Assembly (NCBI GenBank): GCA_902763835.1 | Contig: CACWTQ010000024.1 | Span: 1-44,287, forward strand | Direction of reading: 5' to 3' | DNA: 44,287 nucleotides | From: an uncultured Ruminococcus sp. | GTDB lineage: Bacteria > Bacillota > Clostridia > Oscillospirales > Acutalibacteraceae | In this document: positions 44,262 through 44,287 of the stretch, one piece after another | Layout of the letters: the number at the start of each line of letters is the position of its first letter | Numbering within the stretch: position 1 is the first letter of the stretch | Notes under the pieces: generated by a model | Database searches by the model: none | What the model was told of the DNA's origin: nothing | What the model saw: the letters and a program-made list of their open reading frames with translations, nothing else | Position numbers and translations under genes: made by a program

Positions 44262-44287
44262 ACGGAAGTCTTACGATAAAAATTTAT

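Overview
The window is the replication-origin region of a low-GC Gram-positive chromosome. Gene content and repeat style point to a gut clostridium of the Ruminococcaceae/Oscillospiraceae type; that placement is inferred, not shown. The core gene order is textbook. On the minus strand, reading away from the origin, lie dnaA, dnaN, an S4-domain gene, recF, remB, two zinc-ribbon membrane protein genes, gyrB and gyrA. On the plus strand lie rpmH, rnpA, yidD, yidC, khpB (jag), mnmE, mnmG, rsmG and a noc/parB-family gene, with two exact parS sites at the right edge. Genes on each side point away from dnaA, as expected for two replichores diverging from oriC. The best unwinding site is the dnaA-dnaN spacer (about 31390-31620). 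Read in the dnaA-to-dnaN direction it has near-consensus DnaA boxes, a GC-rich block, five CTA trinucleotides (a DnaA-trio) and an AT-rich tract.

The left 18 kb is accessory or housekeeping in mixed orientation. It holds a thioredoxin overlapped by a small ferredoxin:thioredoxin-reductase-like iron-sulfur protein, a patatin-like lipase, an asparaginase, a small membrane protein, and a membrane-anchored protein related to the DHHW family but with a degenerate motif. It also holds a Nudix protein with a pyrophosphatase-like N-terminus, a small hypothetical protein, endonuclease III, an SGNH-hydrolase lipoprotein, a large DUF2339 membrane protein under an XRE regulator, Maf, two more Nudix hydrolases, a hemolysin III-type membrane protein, and a three-module protein (N-terminal domain, GNAT acetyltransferase, one membrane helix, DUF1287).

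Nearly every long intergenic gap is filled by repeats. Family A (nine copies, about 180-430 bp) has hairpins whose arms change in a compensated way between copies. Family B (about 70-117 bp) is an inverted-repeat element flanked by TTA; one copy sits inside a family A copy. A 124-bp element with 16-bp terminal inverted repeats and a 10-bp target duplication sits inside another A copy. Small GCGGAC-GTCCGC palindromes (family D) form the last codons of two genes. Family E lies directly upstream of two genes. A tandem 95-100-bp repeat follows a Nudix gene.

The most unusual items are the structured repeat family A, the 1,313-residue acidic zinc-ribbon membrane protein with a small paralogue inserted between remB and gyrB, the origin architecture, and the modular fusion proteins. 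No tRNA, rRNA, CRISPR array, prophage or transposase gene was seen.
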